DNA from: Arthrobacter sp. Soc17.1.1.1
GTDB taxonomy: Bacteria; Actinomycetota; Actinomycetes; Actinomycetales; Micrococcaceae
Direction: 5' to 3'
DNA length: 64,000 bases
NCBI RefSeq assembly: GCF_036867195.1
Contig: NZ_JBAJII010000001.1
Coordinates: forward strand, 3,100,001 to 3,164,000
A program made the position numbers and the translations under genes. Below, piece after piece: positions 51,117 through 59,525 of the stretch; within the stretch, counting starts at the first letter, position 1, and each line of letters starts with the position of its first letter. The notes beneath the pieces are model-generated. The model was not told the DNA's origin. It was given only the letters and a program-made list of their open reading frames with translations, and searched no databases.

Positions 51117-53606
51117 GTGGCTGCACACGACTCCCTGATCCCCCTGCTCGGGGGTGGACCCGACCCCGAGCAGCTGCTGCATGTCCGCGAGATCCCCGCG
51201 CGGGACGCCGAGCACGCCCCGTGGCCGGAGTGGGTCCACCCCGACGTAGTGTCCGCCTTCGCCGCGCGCGGCGTGCACGAGCCCTGGCGTCATCAGGTGG
51301 AGGGCGCCACGTCCGCGCACGACGGCGAACACACCATCGTCGCCACGGGCACCGCGTCCGGCAAGTCCCTCTGCTACCAGCTGCCGGTGCTCGACGAGAT
51401 CCACCGCAGCGAACTGGCGAACCGGGCCACGCTCGCCCCGAACGGGTCGGTGGCCCTCTACCTCGCACCCACCAAGGCACTGGCGGCGGACCAGCTCTCG
51501 GCCGTCAACGCGCTCAAGCTGCCCACCGTTCGCGCCGAGACGTACGACGGCGACACGGAGTCCGGCGCCCGCCGCTGGATCCGCGACCACGCCAATCTGG
51601 TCCTCGCCAATCCCGACATGCTCCACTACGGGATCCTCCCCAACCACACGTGGTGGGCGCGGTTCTTCCGCCGGCTGAAGTTCGTCATCATCGACGAGGC
51701 GCACAGCTACCGCGGCGTCTTCGGCTCCCACGTCGCGAACCTCCTGCGGCGGCTGCGCCGGGTCTGCGCGAGCTACGGCGCGCATCCCGTGTTCATCGGG
51801 GCGTCGGCCACCTCCGCGGCGCCCGCGGCATCCTTCAGCAGGCTGATCGGTGCTCCCGCGCGGGCCGTCGACCAGGACTGCTCACCGCACGGTTCCACCA
51901 CGGTGGCCTTCTGGGAGCCGCAGCTCACCGGGTTGAAGGGCGAGAACGGGGCGCCCTCCCGGCGGACGGTCATCGCCGAGACGTCCGACCTGCTCGCGAA
52001 CCTGATCTCCGCCCGGGTGAGGACCATCGCGTTCATCAAGTCCCGGCGCGGGGCGGAGAGCATCGCGCAGACCACCCGGCGGATGCTCGAGGACGTGCAC
52101 CCGAACCTGCCGCACCGCATCGCGGCCTACCGTTCGGGCTATCTGCCCGAGGAGCGGCGGGCGCTCGAGTCGTCGCTGCGCAGCGGTGAGCTGCTGGGAG
52201 TGGCCAGCACCTCCGCCCTGGAACTCGGGATCGACATCTCCGGCCTCGACGCCGTCCTCGTGGCCGGCTGGCCGGGAACCCGCGCGTCCCTCATGCAGCA
52301 GATCGGCAGGGCGGGGCGGTCCGGCCAGGACGCCATCGCCGCGTTCGTCGCCAGCGACGACCCCCTCGACACCTACCTCGTGCACCATCCGGAGGCCGTG
52401 TTCGACCTCGCCGTCGAGGCCACGGTGTTCGATCCCTCCAATCCCTACGTGCTCGGACCCCACCTGTGCGCCGCAGCGGCCGAGCTGCCCCTCACGGAGG
52501 CGGACCTCGAACTGTTCGGGGCGACGTCTGAGGCCCTGCTCGGCACCCTGTGCGAGCAGGGCTTCCTGCGGCGACGCCCCGCGGGCTGGTTCTGGACCCA
52601 CCCCCAGAGCGCCGCGGCGATGGTCAACCTCCGGGCCGACGGCGGCGGCCCCATCAACATCGTCGACGCGGACTCGGGCGCCCTGCTGGGGACCATGGAC
52701 TCGCCGCAGAGCCACTACCAGGCGCACCCGGGTGCTGTGTACGTGCACCAGGGCCGGACGTTCGTGGTGCAGGAGCTCAACGAACAGGACCACTGCGCCA
52801 TCGTGTCCCGGGCCCACCCCGACTACTACACCCAGGCGCGGGACGTCACGCAGATCGAGGTGATCGGGCGCGACGTCAGCGCCCTGTGGGGCGGGGTCCT
52901 CGCGAACTTCGGCGATGTGAAGGTCACCACCCAGGTGGTGTCCTTCCAGCGCAAGGCGTTCTCCTCCAACGAGATCCTGGGGGAGGAACCCCTGGAGCTC
53001 GAGGCCCGGGACCTGTTCACGAAGAGCGTGTGGTTCGAGATCAGCCCCGAACTGCTCGAGGCAGAGGGCATCCTCGCGGAGGAGCTGCCCGGAGCGCTCC
53101 ACGCCGCCGAACACGCTGCGATCGGACTGCTGCCGCTCGTCGCCTCGAGCGACCGATGGGACATCGGAGGTGTCTCGACGGCGCTGCACGCCGACACGGG
53201 CCTGCCGACCATCTTCGTGTACGACGGGCACCCCGGGGGTGCGGGCTTCGCCGAGCGCGGATTCGAGGCTGCCCGCACCTGGCTGTCGGCGACCCGCGAC
53301 GCCATCGAGGCCTGCGAGTGCGAGTCCGGCTGCCCCTCGTGCGTGCAGTCCCCGAAGTGCGGCAACAGGAACAACCCCCTGAGCAAGGGCGGCGCCGTCG
53401 CGGTGCTGTCCCTCATCCTCAACCAGGCGGCACGTGCTTCCGCGCAGGGCGTCGGCCCCGATGCCACAGTGGCGCCCGCTGAACCCGTGACGTCGTCCGC
53501 CGGCTCGGCGGTCGACGCCGCAGCGCCAACGCCAACGCCAACGCCAGCCTCCGCCTCCACCTCTGCCTCCGCCTCCGCGCACGGTCGAGCGGCAACGGCA
53601 GGCTGA
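51117..53606 (+). CDS. DEAD/DEAH-box helicase with DUF1998 domain (MrfA/YprA-like)
   Basis: An 829-residue superfamily 2 helicase. Motifs: Walker A TGTASGKSLCYQL (about residue 80), DEAH box IIDEAHSYRG, SAT as GASATSAA, and motif VI QQIGRAGRSGQD. The C-terminal DUF1998 region holds four cysteines (CECESGCPSCVQSPKCG). Bacillus MrfA of this type repairs mitomycin C damage without UvrA. The start is GTG at 51117. The last 45 residues are a Pro/Thr/Ala/Ser tail coded by simple repeats. Confidence 0.93.
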   Translation: MAAHDSLIPLLGGGPDPEQLLHVREIPARDAEHAPWPEWVHPDVVSAFAARGVHEPWRHQVEGATSAHDGEHTIVATGTASGKSLCYQLPVLDEIHRSELANRATLAPNGSVALYLAPTKALAADQLSAVNALKLPTVRAETYDGDTESGARRWIRDHANLVLANPDMLHYGILPNHTWWARFFRRLKFVIIDEAHSYRGVFGSHVANLLRRLRRVCASYGAHPVFIGASATSAAPAASFSRLIGAPARAVDQDCSPHGSTTVAFWEPQLTGLKGENGAPSRRTVIAETSDLLANLISARVRTIAFIKSRRGAESIAQTTRRMLEDVHPNLPHRIAAYRSGYLPEERRALESSLRSGELLGVASTSALELGIDISGLDAVLVAGWPGTRASLMQQIGRAGRSGQDAIAAFVASDDPLDTYLVHHPEAVFDLAVEATVFDPSNPYVLGPHLCAAAAELPLTEADLELFGATSEALLGTLCEQGFLRRRPAGWFWTHPQSAAAMVNLRADGGGPINIVDADSGALLGTMDSPQSHYQAHPGAVYVHQGRTFVVQELNEQDHCAIVSRAHPDYYTQARDVTQIEVIGRDVSALWGGVLANFGDVKVTTQVVSFQRKAFSSNEILGEEPLELEARDLFTKSVWFEISPELLEAEGILAEELPGALHAAEHAAIGLLPLVASSDRWDIGGVSTALHADTGLPTIFVYDGHPGGAGFAERGFEAARTWLSATRDAIEACECESGCPSCVQSPKCGNRNNPLSKGGAVAVLSLILNQAARASAQGVGPDATVAPAEPVTSSAGSAVDAAAPTPTPTPASASTSASASAHGRAATAG

Positions 53607-53753
53607 GCGGTTCCAGCAGGTGGCCCTCGCGGGGGGCGGTCTCCCGCCGCCTCCACGTCCCGTGTCCCCGACCATCGACCACCGATCACCGACCACCGAC
53701 CGGAGGACGGCGGGCGGCGGGCGGCGGGCGCTGAGCCCCATACCCCGATCCCC

Positions 53754-54137
53754 TCACGGCGGCGGCCCCGCCCTCGCCGCGCCGACCGCGTCCGGAAGCA
53801 GGCCGCGCCCGCTGATCGAGACTCGGACCACGGCCGTCCCGGGCCCTGTTCCGCCGACCGAGCACGCCTGCAGCGTCGCACCGTGATGGTGCGCCACCTC
53901 TCCCGCGGCCGTGCACGGGTCACCCGGGGTGATCCCCCTGGCGACGTCCGCCGCCGCGAGCGCTGCGAGATCGGCTGCGGTCGCCGCTTTCGACGCGGCC
54001 GCAGCAGCCTGGAGCAGGAGGGCGGCAGCTGCAATCAGGAGTAGTGCCATCAACGCGAGCCCTGCCATGAGCAGGGTCCCGGCACCCCTTTCCCGGTCGC
54101 CGCGGGACTGCCGTGCCGGCGGTGCCGCCCTACCCAT
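53754..54137 (-). CDS. TadE/TadG-like pilus or secretion protein (Rv3654c type)
   Basis: A 127-residue protein with one N-terminal membrane helix after a basic tail (RERGAGTLLMAGLALMALLL), then a pseudopilin-like alanine-rich stretch. It is the last gene of the tad locus. The ATG at 54137 overlaps the tadE end by eight bases. The longer frame is a tadE shadow. Small proteins of this sort are minor pilins in Tad systems. The exact role is unknown. The 147 bases to the helicase gene hold simple repeats and no gene. Confidence 0.75.
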   Translation of the reverse strand: MGRAAPPARQSRGDRERGAGTLLMAGLALMALLLIAAAALLLQAAAAASKAATAADLAALAAADVARGITPGDPCTAAGEVAHHHGATLQACSVGGTGPGTAVVRVSISGRGLLPDAVGAARAGPPP

Positions 54138-54735
54138 CGTGTTCCTCCTTCCCCGACGCCGAAGCGTGCAGTTCGATGTCCAGCAGGTCGACGAGGGGGC
54201 CGTCCACATGAGCCCGCACTTCCACCGTCGTCCAGCCAGCACCCGAGACGATCCGCGCCGACGCCGCGGTCCCTGCGAGTCGCTGCACCGTCTCCTGCAC
54301 GGACTCGCTGCTCTCACCCCGCATGAGTTCACGCGCCCCGGCTCGGGCCGCCTCCTCGAGCCGGAGCTGCGTGGCACCGACATGGGCCGTGCCGATCAGG
54401 AGGGCGAGCAGGAAGACCAGGACGGGTAGCACGACAGCGACCTCGGCAGTGACGGAGCCCTGTTGCAGCAGCTCCGACTGCGCTCCCGACGCCCGTGCTG
54501 CGCCTATCCCATGACCGTCACGGCGTCGACGCGCTGTCGGTGTCGGCACTTTGGATGCGGGCGTCGCGGGCGCGGGCACCGCGGCTAGGGGCACCGCGGC
54601 TAGGGGCACCGCGGAGATCCGTGCCGTCGGTGCCGGCATGGTGGATGCCGACGCCACGGCTGCGGGTGCGGCGGATGCGGGTGCAGCGGAGTCCCGCGCC
54701 GTACCGTGCCTCGATCCCTCCCGGCCGCCACGCAT
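54130..54735 (-). CDS. TadE-family minor pilin with long Ala/Pro N-terminal extension
   Basis: A 201-residue protein. The TadE domain begins near residue 92 (GSVTAEVAVVLPVLVFLLAL, with the Glu5-type position) and continues as LRLEEAARAGARELMRG. The first 85 residues are low-complexity Ala/Pro/Thr with exact AVPLA repeats. The ATG at 54735 overlaps the pilin stop (ATGA), so the extension is probably translated. Most TadE proteins have short leaders, which makes this unusual. A start nearer the helix cannot be excluded. Confidence 0.75.
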   Translation of the reverse strand: MRGGREGSRHGTARDSAAPASAAPAAVASASTMPAPTARISAVPLAAVPLAAVPAPATPASKVPTPTARRRRDGHGIGAARASGAQSELLQQGSVTAEVAVVLPVLVFLLALLIGTAHVGATQLRLEEAARAGARELMRGESSESVQETVQRLAGTAASARIVSGAGWTTVEVRAHVDGPLVDLLDIELHASASGKEEHDG

Positions 54736-55364
54736 CAGCCGAAGTTCAGCGCAGACGTGATGAGGGACATCAACAGCCCTCTGACCTCCCCGCTCGACAG
54801 GACCGCGACCAGCAGCGCGGCGAACCCCACCGCAGCCAGGGTGGCGATCGCATATTCGGCGGTCGCCATGCCTGCTTCCCGGTCCACGGCGTCCCGACGG
54901 TGCCGGGTCACCCTGTCGTCCGATCTCCGGCGCCGGGCTCCGGCACGGCGGGCAGCCCGATCACCCCGGCCGATCGGGTCGATCGGGTCGATCGGGTCGA
55001 TCGGGGTGACCCGGTCACCGGTCGGCAGGCTGCGCTCACCTCCCGTGCCGGTCCCTCCCGTGCCGGTCGCCGACACGATGGAAGCTGCGCCCATGGAAGC
55101 CATGCCGACGGATGACAGCGGCACGATCTGCGCCTGGCCGTCCTGCCCCTGCCCGAACGGCGTGCGTCCGACCAGCGCTGGCCTGATCTGCACCCGTCCG
55201 CCCGGCACCGCGGAGGCTACCGACAAGGGCATCACCGGGCACACCGTCCCGCCCCCGGACCGGCCACCCTGCGTCACGTCCACCGGCACCTCCTTCGAGA
55301 AGGCATCCCCTCCCCTCTGCCCCGGATCCTCCACCGTGCCGTGCTGCTGCATCCGCATTCCCAT
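54735..55364 (-). CDS. DUF4244 Flp-type pilin with a long predicted leader
   Basis: The last 44 residues are a typical actinobacterial Flp/DUF4244 pilin: leader end DREAG, then MATAEYAIATLAAVGFAALL with Glu5-Tyr6, cut by a prepilin peptidase. The frame starts at 55364, where AAGGAG lies five bases from the ATG. This gives about 165 residues before the cut site, including a DPI repeat. High G/C third positions support translation. A GTG near 54911 would instead give a normal short leader (VTRHRRDAVDREAG). It is the main fibre candidate. Confidence 0.7.
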   Translation of the reverse strand: MGMRMQQHGTVEDPGQRGGDAFSKEVPVDVTQGGRSGGGTVCPVMPLSVASAVPGGRVQIRPALVGRTPFGQGQDGQAQIVPLSSVGMASMGAASIVSATGTGGTGTGGERSLPTGDRVTPIDPIDPIDPIGRGDRAARRAGARRRRSDDRVTRHRRDAVDREAGMATAEYAIATLAAVGFAALLVAVLSSGEVRGLLMSLITSALNFG

Positions 55365-55436
55365 GACAGCTCCTTCTTCATCGACGTGGACCCTGCCCAC
55401 GCGGCGTGAGCGGCGGTTGCCGCACCACCAACTCTG

Positions 55437-55463
55437 GCGCCCGCCCACGGCCGGTCGGGCGCC
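55437..55463 (-). terminator. hairpin between tadC and the pilin gene
   Basis: A perfect 8-bp stem (ggcgcccg / cgggcgcc) with a GC-rich loop lies in the 260-base gap after tadC. It may end or reduce the ssd-tadABC transcript and separate it from the pilin genes. Confidence 0.45.
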
Positions 55464-55473
55464 GGAGCCCGGT

Positions 55474-55489
55474 AAGTGGATAACCGGTG
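55474..55489. promoter_or_regulatory. aagtggataaccggtg motif before the pilin genes
   Basis: It shares gtggayaaccggtg with 59472-59487 upstream of ssd. On the minus strand the core TTATCCACT is one base from the classical DnaA box TTATCCACA. It may be a common regulator or DnaA site for both halves of the tad locus. Confidence 0.4.
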
Positions 55490-55624
55490 GAGCCCCCCTT
55501 AGCGGTGCAATCAGCGGGCCTGCAGCGGAGGGGCCCATCCCTCGGGAGCGCCGTACCTGCGACGTCGAAGCGCCGCGAACTGCCACGTCGCCGGAACCCG
55601 TCGCAGGGCACTGCAGCGCGCGAA

Positions 55625-56260
55625 CTACAGGGCCGGCAGGAGACCGAGGACGACGGGCACGACACCGAGGCAGATGAACGCCGGCAGGGAGCACAGTCCG
55701 AGCGGCAGCACGAGCTGGACGCCCAGCACGGCGGCCTTCCTGTCGATCTCGCGGTTGCGCCGTCGTCGTAACTGGGCGGCATGAGCGTGCAGGAGCGCCG
55801 CAGATGGTGCGCCGGTGGAGGTGGCGAAGCGGAGACCGTCCCGGACGTCCGCGACGGTCCGCGCATGGACGCGCGCGGTGCGGCGGTGCCGGGGTGACGG
55901 GTACCGGGGCCTGGCAGGAACGCCGCGGGTGTGGCGAGGCCCTGCGTCGCTCGATGCCGCGGACGCCGACTCCCACGCCGACTCCCAGGTAGCCCCGAGA
56001 AGCCTGGCCGCACACACCCGGGCGAGAGCCGGCTTGAGATCGGGGTCGCAGGCGTCGCTGACGACCGTCAGGGCACTCTCGACCGACGCCCCGGCCGCCA
56101 CCATCGCACCGAGCAGATCGAGCATCAGCGGGGCGTCCCGGATCCCCTGCCGGACCGCCGGGTTCTCCTTTGTTCCGGACACCCGCCGGAGGCGCCCGGA
56201 AGGGAGGGTGAGGATAGCCGACGCGACCCCGAGCAGGAGTCCCACAACGAGGCCTGCCAT
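55625..56260 (-). CDS. tadC: TadC-like inner-membrane platform protein
   Basis: A 211-residue type II secretion F-domain protein (TadC). The start MAGLVVGLLLGVASAILTL is a membrane helix. The F-domain core shows LMLDLLGAMVAAGASVESAL and DGLRFATSTGAPSAALLHAHA, and a C-terminal helix pair follows (LVLPLGLCSLPAFICLGVVPVV). The ATG at 56260 overlaps the tadB stop. It works with TadB as the base on which TadA drives pilin assembly. Confidence 0.85.
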   Translation of the reverse strand: MAGLVVGLLLGVASAILTLPSGRLRRVSGTKENPAVRQGIRDAPLMLDLLGAMVAAGASVESALTVVSDACDPDLKPALARVCAARLLGATWESAWESASAASSDAGPRHTRGVPARPRYPSPRHRRTARVHARTVADVRDGLRFATSTGAPSAALLHAHAAQLRRRRNREIDRKAAVLGVQLVLPLGLCSLPAFICLGVVPVVLGLLPAL

Positions 56261-57042
56261 CACGGGCCACTCCCGGCTGCGCTGGCACGGTGCACGAGAC
56301 GACGCGTCCAGAGGCGGGAGGCGATCATGAGCACGACCCCCGCGGCGAGGGCGGCCCGTCCGAGGAATGACCCCAGGAGGACCGCGAGGGGATTCAACCC
56401 CAGTGCGAAGCCCAGAACCAGTCCGACGGCCGGGAGCCACGCGAGAAGGACGACCGTGGCGCGCGGCCCGGCCAGTGCCGCCTCCCGCGCCGACAGCCCG
56501 TCGAGGTCGGCGACCAGTTGCGCAGCGTACTGCTCGAGGATCCGGGCCAGCGGGGCACCGCTTCGTTCCGCGACGATCAGGCAGCCGGACAGGTCAATCC
56601 ACAACCGGTCGAGGTGCTCATGGGCCGGACCTCCTGCTGCGGGCGCCGCTGTGCGGTCCGTCGCCTGGCGCAGGGCCTCGGGAACGCTCAAACCCAGTTC
56701 CGCGGCCCGGCGCGCGGTGGCGAGTACCGGCAGCACTACGGTCGCGAACGCGCTCCGCGACCCGGCATGCACCCTCTCCAGGTCGGCCCACAGGACGTGC
56801 GGTGGCCGTCCTGCCCGGAGGAGGCCTGCCAGCTGAAGGACGAACAGCGGCAGTTCGTGCAGATCGACGGTCCGTCCTGCACCCTCGATCACCCCGCCGT
56901 GGCGGTGGCCGACGGACAAGGGCCGAGATCCCGGAGGACGGCCGACCTCCGTTCCACCACCCCGTGCCGGAGGCTCTGCTCCCCGCGAAGTGAGGAGCAC
57001 ACAGGACGCCGCCAGCAGGAGGGCGACGACCATCCCGGTCAT
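56260..57042 (-). CDS. tadB: TadB-like inner-membrane platform protein
   Basis: A 260-residue F-domain protein. One helix at the start (MVVALLLAASCVLLTS) is followed by the F-domain (LPLFVLQLAGLLRAGRPPHVLW and LIVAERSGAPLARILEQYA), and two helices at the end. The ATG at 57042 overlaps the tadA stop and gives a proper membrane start. The longer frame is a tadA shadow. It is probably the partner of TadC. Confidence 0.85.
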   Translation of the reverse strand: MTGMVVALLLAASCVLLTSRGAEPPARGGGTEVGRPPGSRPLSVGHRHGGVIEGAGRTVDLHELPLFVLQLAGLLRAGRPPHVLWADLERVHAGSRSAFATVVLPVLATARRAAELGLSVPEALRQATDRTAAPAAGGPAHEHLDRLWIDLSGCLIVAERSGAPLARILEQYAAQLVADLDGLSAREAALAGPRATVVLLAWLPAVGLVLGFALGLNPLAVLLGSFLGRAALAAGVVLMIASRLWTRRLVHRASAAGSGP

Positions 57043-58352
57043 GGCCCGGGAGGCCGGGTGCCCCGAGGGTCGGGGCCCTGTGCAGGGACTGCAGCGGCCC
57101 ATCCCACGCGGTGAGCGAAATCGTCCCAGCCCGCGGCCCGACGGCAGCCCGCTCCGGAATCCACGAGGACGGGTCGGACGACCAGTGCGGTCCCCTGCCC
57201 GAGTTCGAGCAGGCCGATGCTCTCGACACGGCGGCCCCGAGCATCCCGCACGACGTGGACGACCACGTCGAGGGCGCTCGCCGCCTGCAGCGCGAGGGCG
57301 TCGGCCGTCAGCCCGGCGAGCGCCGCGAGCGCACTCAGGCGTGCGGGCACGGCCTCGGCCGAGTTCGCGTGGATCGTCGCCCCACCGCCGTCGTGTCCCG
57401 TGTTCATCGCCGCCAGCAGCTCACGCACCTCTGCGCCCCGGCATTCCCCGACCACGAGCCGGTCCGGCCTCATCCGCAGGGCCTGCCGGACCAGTTCGGT
57501 GAGGTCGAGCACGCCCGCCCCTTCGAGGTTGGCGTGCCGCGACTGCAGCCCGACCGTATGGGGATGGGCGGGGTCGAGTTCGGCGGCGTCCTCCACCAGC
57601 ACGACGCGCTCCTGCGGCCCGGCGAGACCGAGGAGGGTGGAGAGGAGGGTCGTCTTGCCCGTTCCGGTCGCGCCGCTGATGAGGAAGTTGAGGCGGCTCC
57701 TCATCATCAGGGTCAGGGCGTCGGCCATCTGGAGCGCCACGGTCCCGCCGGCGGTGAGTTCCGCGAGGGAGAACACCCGCGGGCGCCGGATACGGATGGA
57801 CACGAGGGTGCCCGTCGTGGAGATGGGCGGGAGGACAGCATGGACCCGGAGTCCGTCGAGGCGGACATCCGCAGCCGGGCATCCGTCGTCGAGACGCCGC
57901 CCGCCGGCCGCCACGAGACGGACGGCAAGGGCTCGCACCTCGTCGTCCGTGCCGAACACGCGGCCGATCCGCCGCAGGCCGGTGGTGCCGTCGACCCACA
58001 CATCGGCCGGACCGTTGACGAGGATGTCCGTGACCGACTCCTCCGCAAGGAGGTGTTCGAGCGGACCCAGTCCTTTGAGTTCGGCTCGCACCCGGTCGAG
58101 GGCCGAGAGTGTGCCCTCCGAACCGAGCAGCCGGCCACTCGAGCCGACCGCGTCCGCGAAGGCCGCGCCGGTCGGCCGGACGTCCCCCGCCAGGACGGCC
58201 CTGCGGACGGTGTCCACCATGGACACCGCCCCGGCGTCATCCGTCGAAGGGCTCCCACCGGCACGTCCGCCGGCACCGGAACGGGGCGGAGGCTCGCCCT
58301 GTGCACGCAACTGGCGCCGCGTCGGCCCGTCCTCTCCGCTGCCGCCCCTCAT
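57039..58352 (-). CDS. tadA: TadA/CpaF-type secretion ATPase
   Basis: A 437-residue hexameric ATPase that powers Flp/Tad pilus or secretion machinery. The N-terminal domain includes DILVNGPADVWVD. The Walker A is ISGATGTGKTTLLS (227-235), the Asp box VVLVEDAAELDP, the His box TGHDGGGATIHANS, and Walker B LVVGECRGAEV. The ATG at 58352 overlaps the ssd stop. The longer frame is an ssd shadow. The first 40 residues are disordered. Confidence 0.93.
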   Translation of the reverse strand: MRGGSGEDGPTRRQLRAQGEPPPRSGAGGRAGGSPSTDDAGAVSMVDTVRRAVLAGDVRPTGAAFADAVGSSGRLLGSEGTLSALDRVRAELKGLGPLEHLLAEESVTDILVNGPADVWVDGTTGLRRIGRVFGTDDEVRALAVRLVAAGGRRLDDGCPAADVRLDGLRVHAVLPPISTTGTLVSIRIRRPRVFSLAELTAGGTVALQMADALTLMMRSRLNFLISGATGTGKTTLLSTLLGLAGPQERVVLVEDAAELDPAHPHTVGLQSRHANLEGAGVLDLTELVRQALRMRPDRLVVGECRGAEVRELLAAMNTGHDGGGATIHANSAEAVPARLSALAALAGLTADALALQAASALDVVVHVVRDARGRRVESIGLLELGQGTALVVRPVLVDSGAGCRRAAGWDDFAHRVGWAAAVPAQGPDPRGTRPPGP

Positions 58353-59422
58353 CCCGCGCGCTCCAGCCCGGCGCAGACGGAGTGGACGACGTTCCGCGCC
58401 CTCCGGGGGAGCCTGAAGCCGAGCATGCCGCCACCGGCCTCCGCCGGAGCGGCTCCGCGGACGAAGGGCAGATACGGCAGCGGACCGGGCCGCCCGGTCA
58501 GATCGGCCACGTGCCATGCGTCGAGCCCGTCGAGGACGGGTCCGCGCAGCACCACCGTGACGTGCGCCGAGCCGTACACCGGCAGGACGGCCTCCAGCGC
58601 CGCGATGCTGCGCGGACGCGAGGGCACCAGCAACACGAGGTGATCGCAGGCCGATACCAGGGATCGGCCTGACGGGACGCTGCCACCGAGGTCCACCAGG
58701 CTCACGTCGAACGCGCCCCGGGCAGCGTCGAGCACGGCGGCCGCGGATTCCATTCCCTCCGCCGCAGCCGCTCCGCTGGCGTCGGGACGCGCCGTGTGGG
58801 ACAGCACCGACAGATTCCCGGCGACCGGCAGGGCGGACTTCAGCTGCCCCGCGTTCAGGGTGCCCCGCAGCTCCCGGAGATCGCGCCAGCGGACGCCGGG
58901 GTGTTCCTCGAGCCCCAGGGCTACGTCGAGCCCGCCATGCAGTGGCTGCCCGTCCACCAGCAGGATGGGCCTTCCGCGGCGGGCAAGACTGCGCGCACAC
59001 CAGAAGGCGAGCGTGCTGACGCCGCATCCGCCGGCCGTCCCGAGGAAACCGACCACCGATCCGGCAGCCGCCGGGTTCAGGCACCGGCCCAGGTATTCGG
59101 CGAGCCAGCCGGAGCCGTGCGGCAGGATCACGACCCGGGACGACGCCAGGCCCGCCGCGGCCGCCCACACGCGCGCCTCGTCCTCGGGCGCGCCCACCAC
59201 GATCACCTCCCCGTGCCCGGCCACCCCCGCCCGGGCCTGATCGGGGCCGGCGAGCAGCACCGCCGGGTCCAGGGGCAGTGCGTCCGCGATGCCGTCCACG
59301 AAGGTCGGCGTGGCCCCGGCAGCCGCGCACGCCCGCGCCACCTGGTCCTGCACGTACTGGGAACCGCCCGCGAGGACCACGCGCCCTCGTCGGGCCTCCG
59401 GGGTCCAGGTCTGGTGCCTCAT
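58349..59422 (-). CDS. ssd: septum-site determining/CpaE-like P-loop protein (Ssd/TadZ)
   Basis: A 357-residue MinD/ParA-related protein that starts the tad operon. In mycobacteria Ssd (Rv3660c) affects cell division and dormancy, and CpaE/TadZ positions Tad pili. The Walker A region reads FLGTAGGCGVSTLAFW (128-137), with both usual lysines missing. ATP use may therefore be weak or lost. Later motifs are LLVDGQPLHGGLDV and DVSLVDLGGSVPSG. The ATG at 59422 has GAGG ten bases upstream. Confidence 0.85.
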   Translation of the reverse strand: MRHQTWTPEARRGRVVLAGGSQYVQDQVARACAAAGATPTFVDGIADALPLDPAVLLAGPDQARAGVAGHGEVIVVGAPEDEARVWAAAAGLASSRVVILPHGSGWLAEYLGRCLNPAAAGSVVGFLGTAGGCGVSTLAFWCARSLARRGRPILLVDGQPLHGGLDVALGLEEHPGVRWRDLRELRGTLNAGQLKSALPVAGNLSVLSHTARPDASGAAAAEGMESAAAVLDAARGAFDVSLVDLGGSVPSGRSLVSACDHLVLLVPSRPRSIAALEAVLPVYGSAHVTVVLRGPVLDGLDAWHVADLTGRPGPLPYLPFVRGAAPAEAGGGMLGFRLPRRARNVVHSVCAGLERAG

Positions 59423-59471
59423 GCGCCAAGCCTCACCGGACGGCCCGGGCCGCCAGCGCTCGGCGGCCGCT

Positions 59472-59487
59472 ATGTGGACAACCGGTG
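59472..59487. promoter_or_regulatory. atgtggacaaccggtg motif between ssd and the polymerase gene
   Basis: A second copy of the gtggayaaccggtg motif seen at 55474-55489. On the minus strand the core is TTGTCCACA, the actinobacterial form of the DnaA box. It sits in the 103-base divergent promoter of ssd and the DNA polymerase-like gene. Confidence 0.45.
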
Positions 59488-59525
59488 ATTGCAGGAATGA
59501 CACCGCCACCGCCGACAATATGGAC

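Noticed and set aside
53611..53753. CRISPR-like repeats (ccaccgaccaccgacc)
   Set aside because: Only short simple-sequence repeats without regular spacers or cas genes.
54735..56288. a 517-codon frame across tadC and the pilin region
   Set aside because: Its upper part is antisense-free shadow of tadC in another frame; only the part from 55364 has a ribosome site and pilin sequence.
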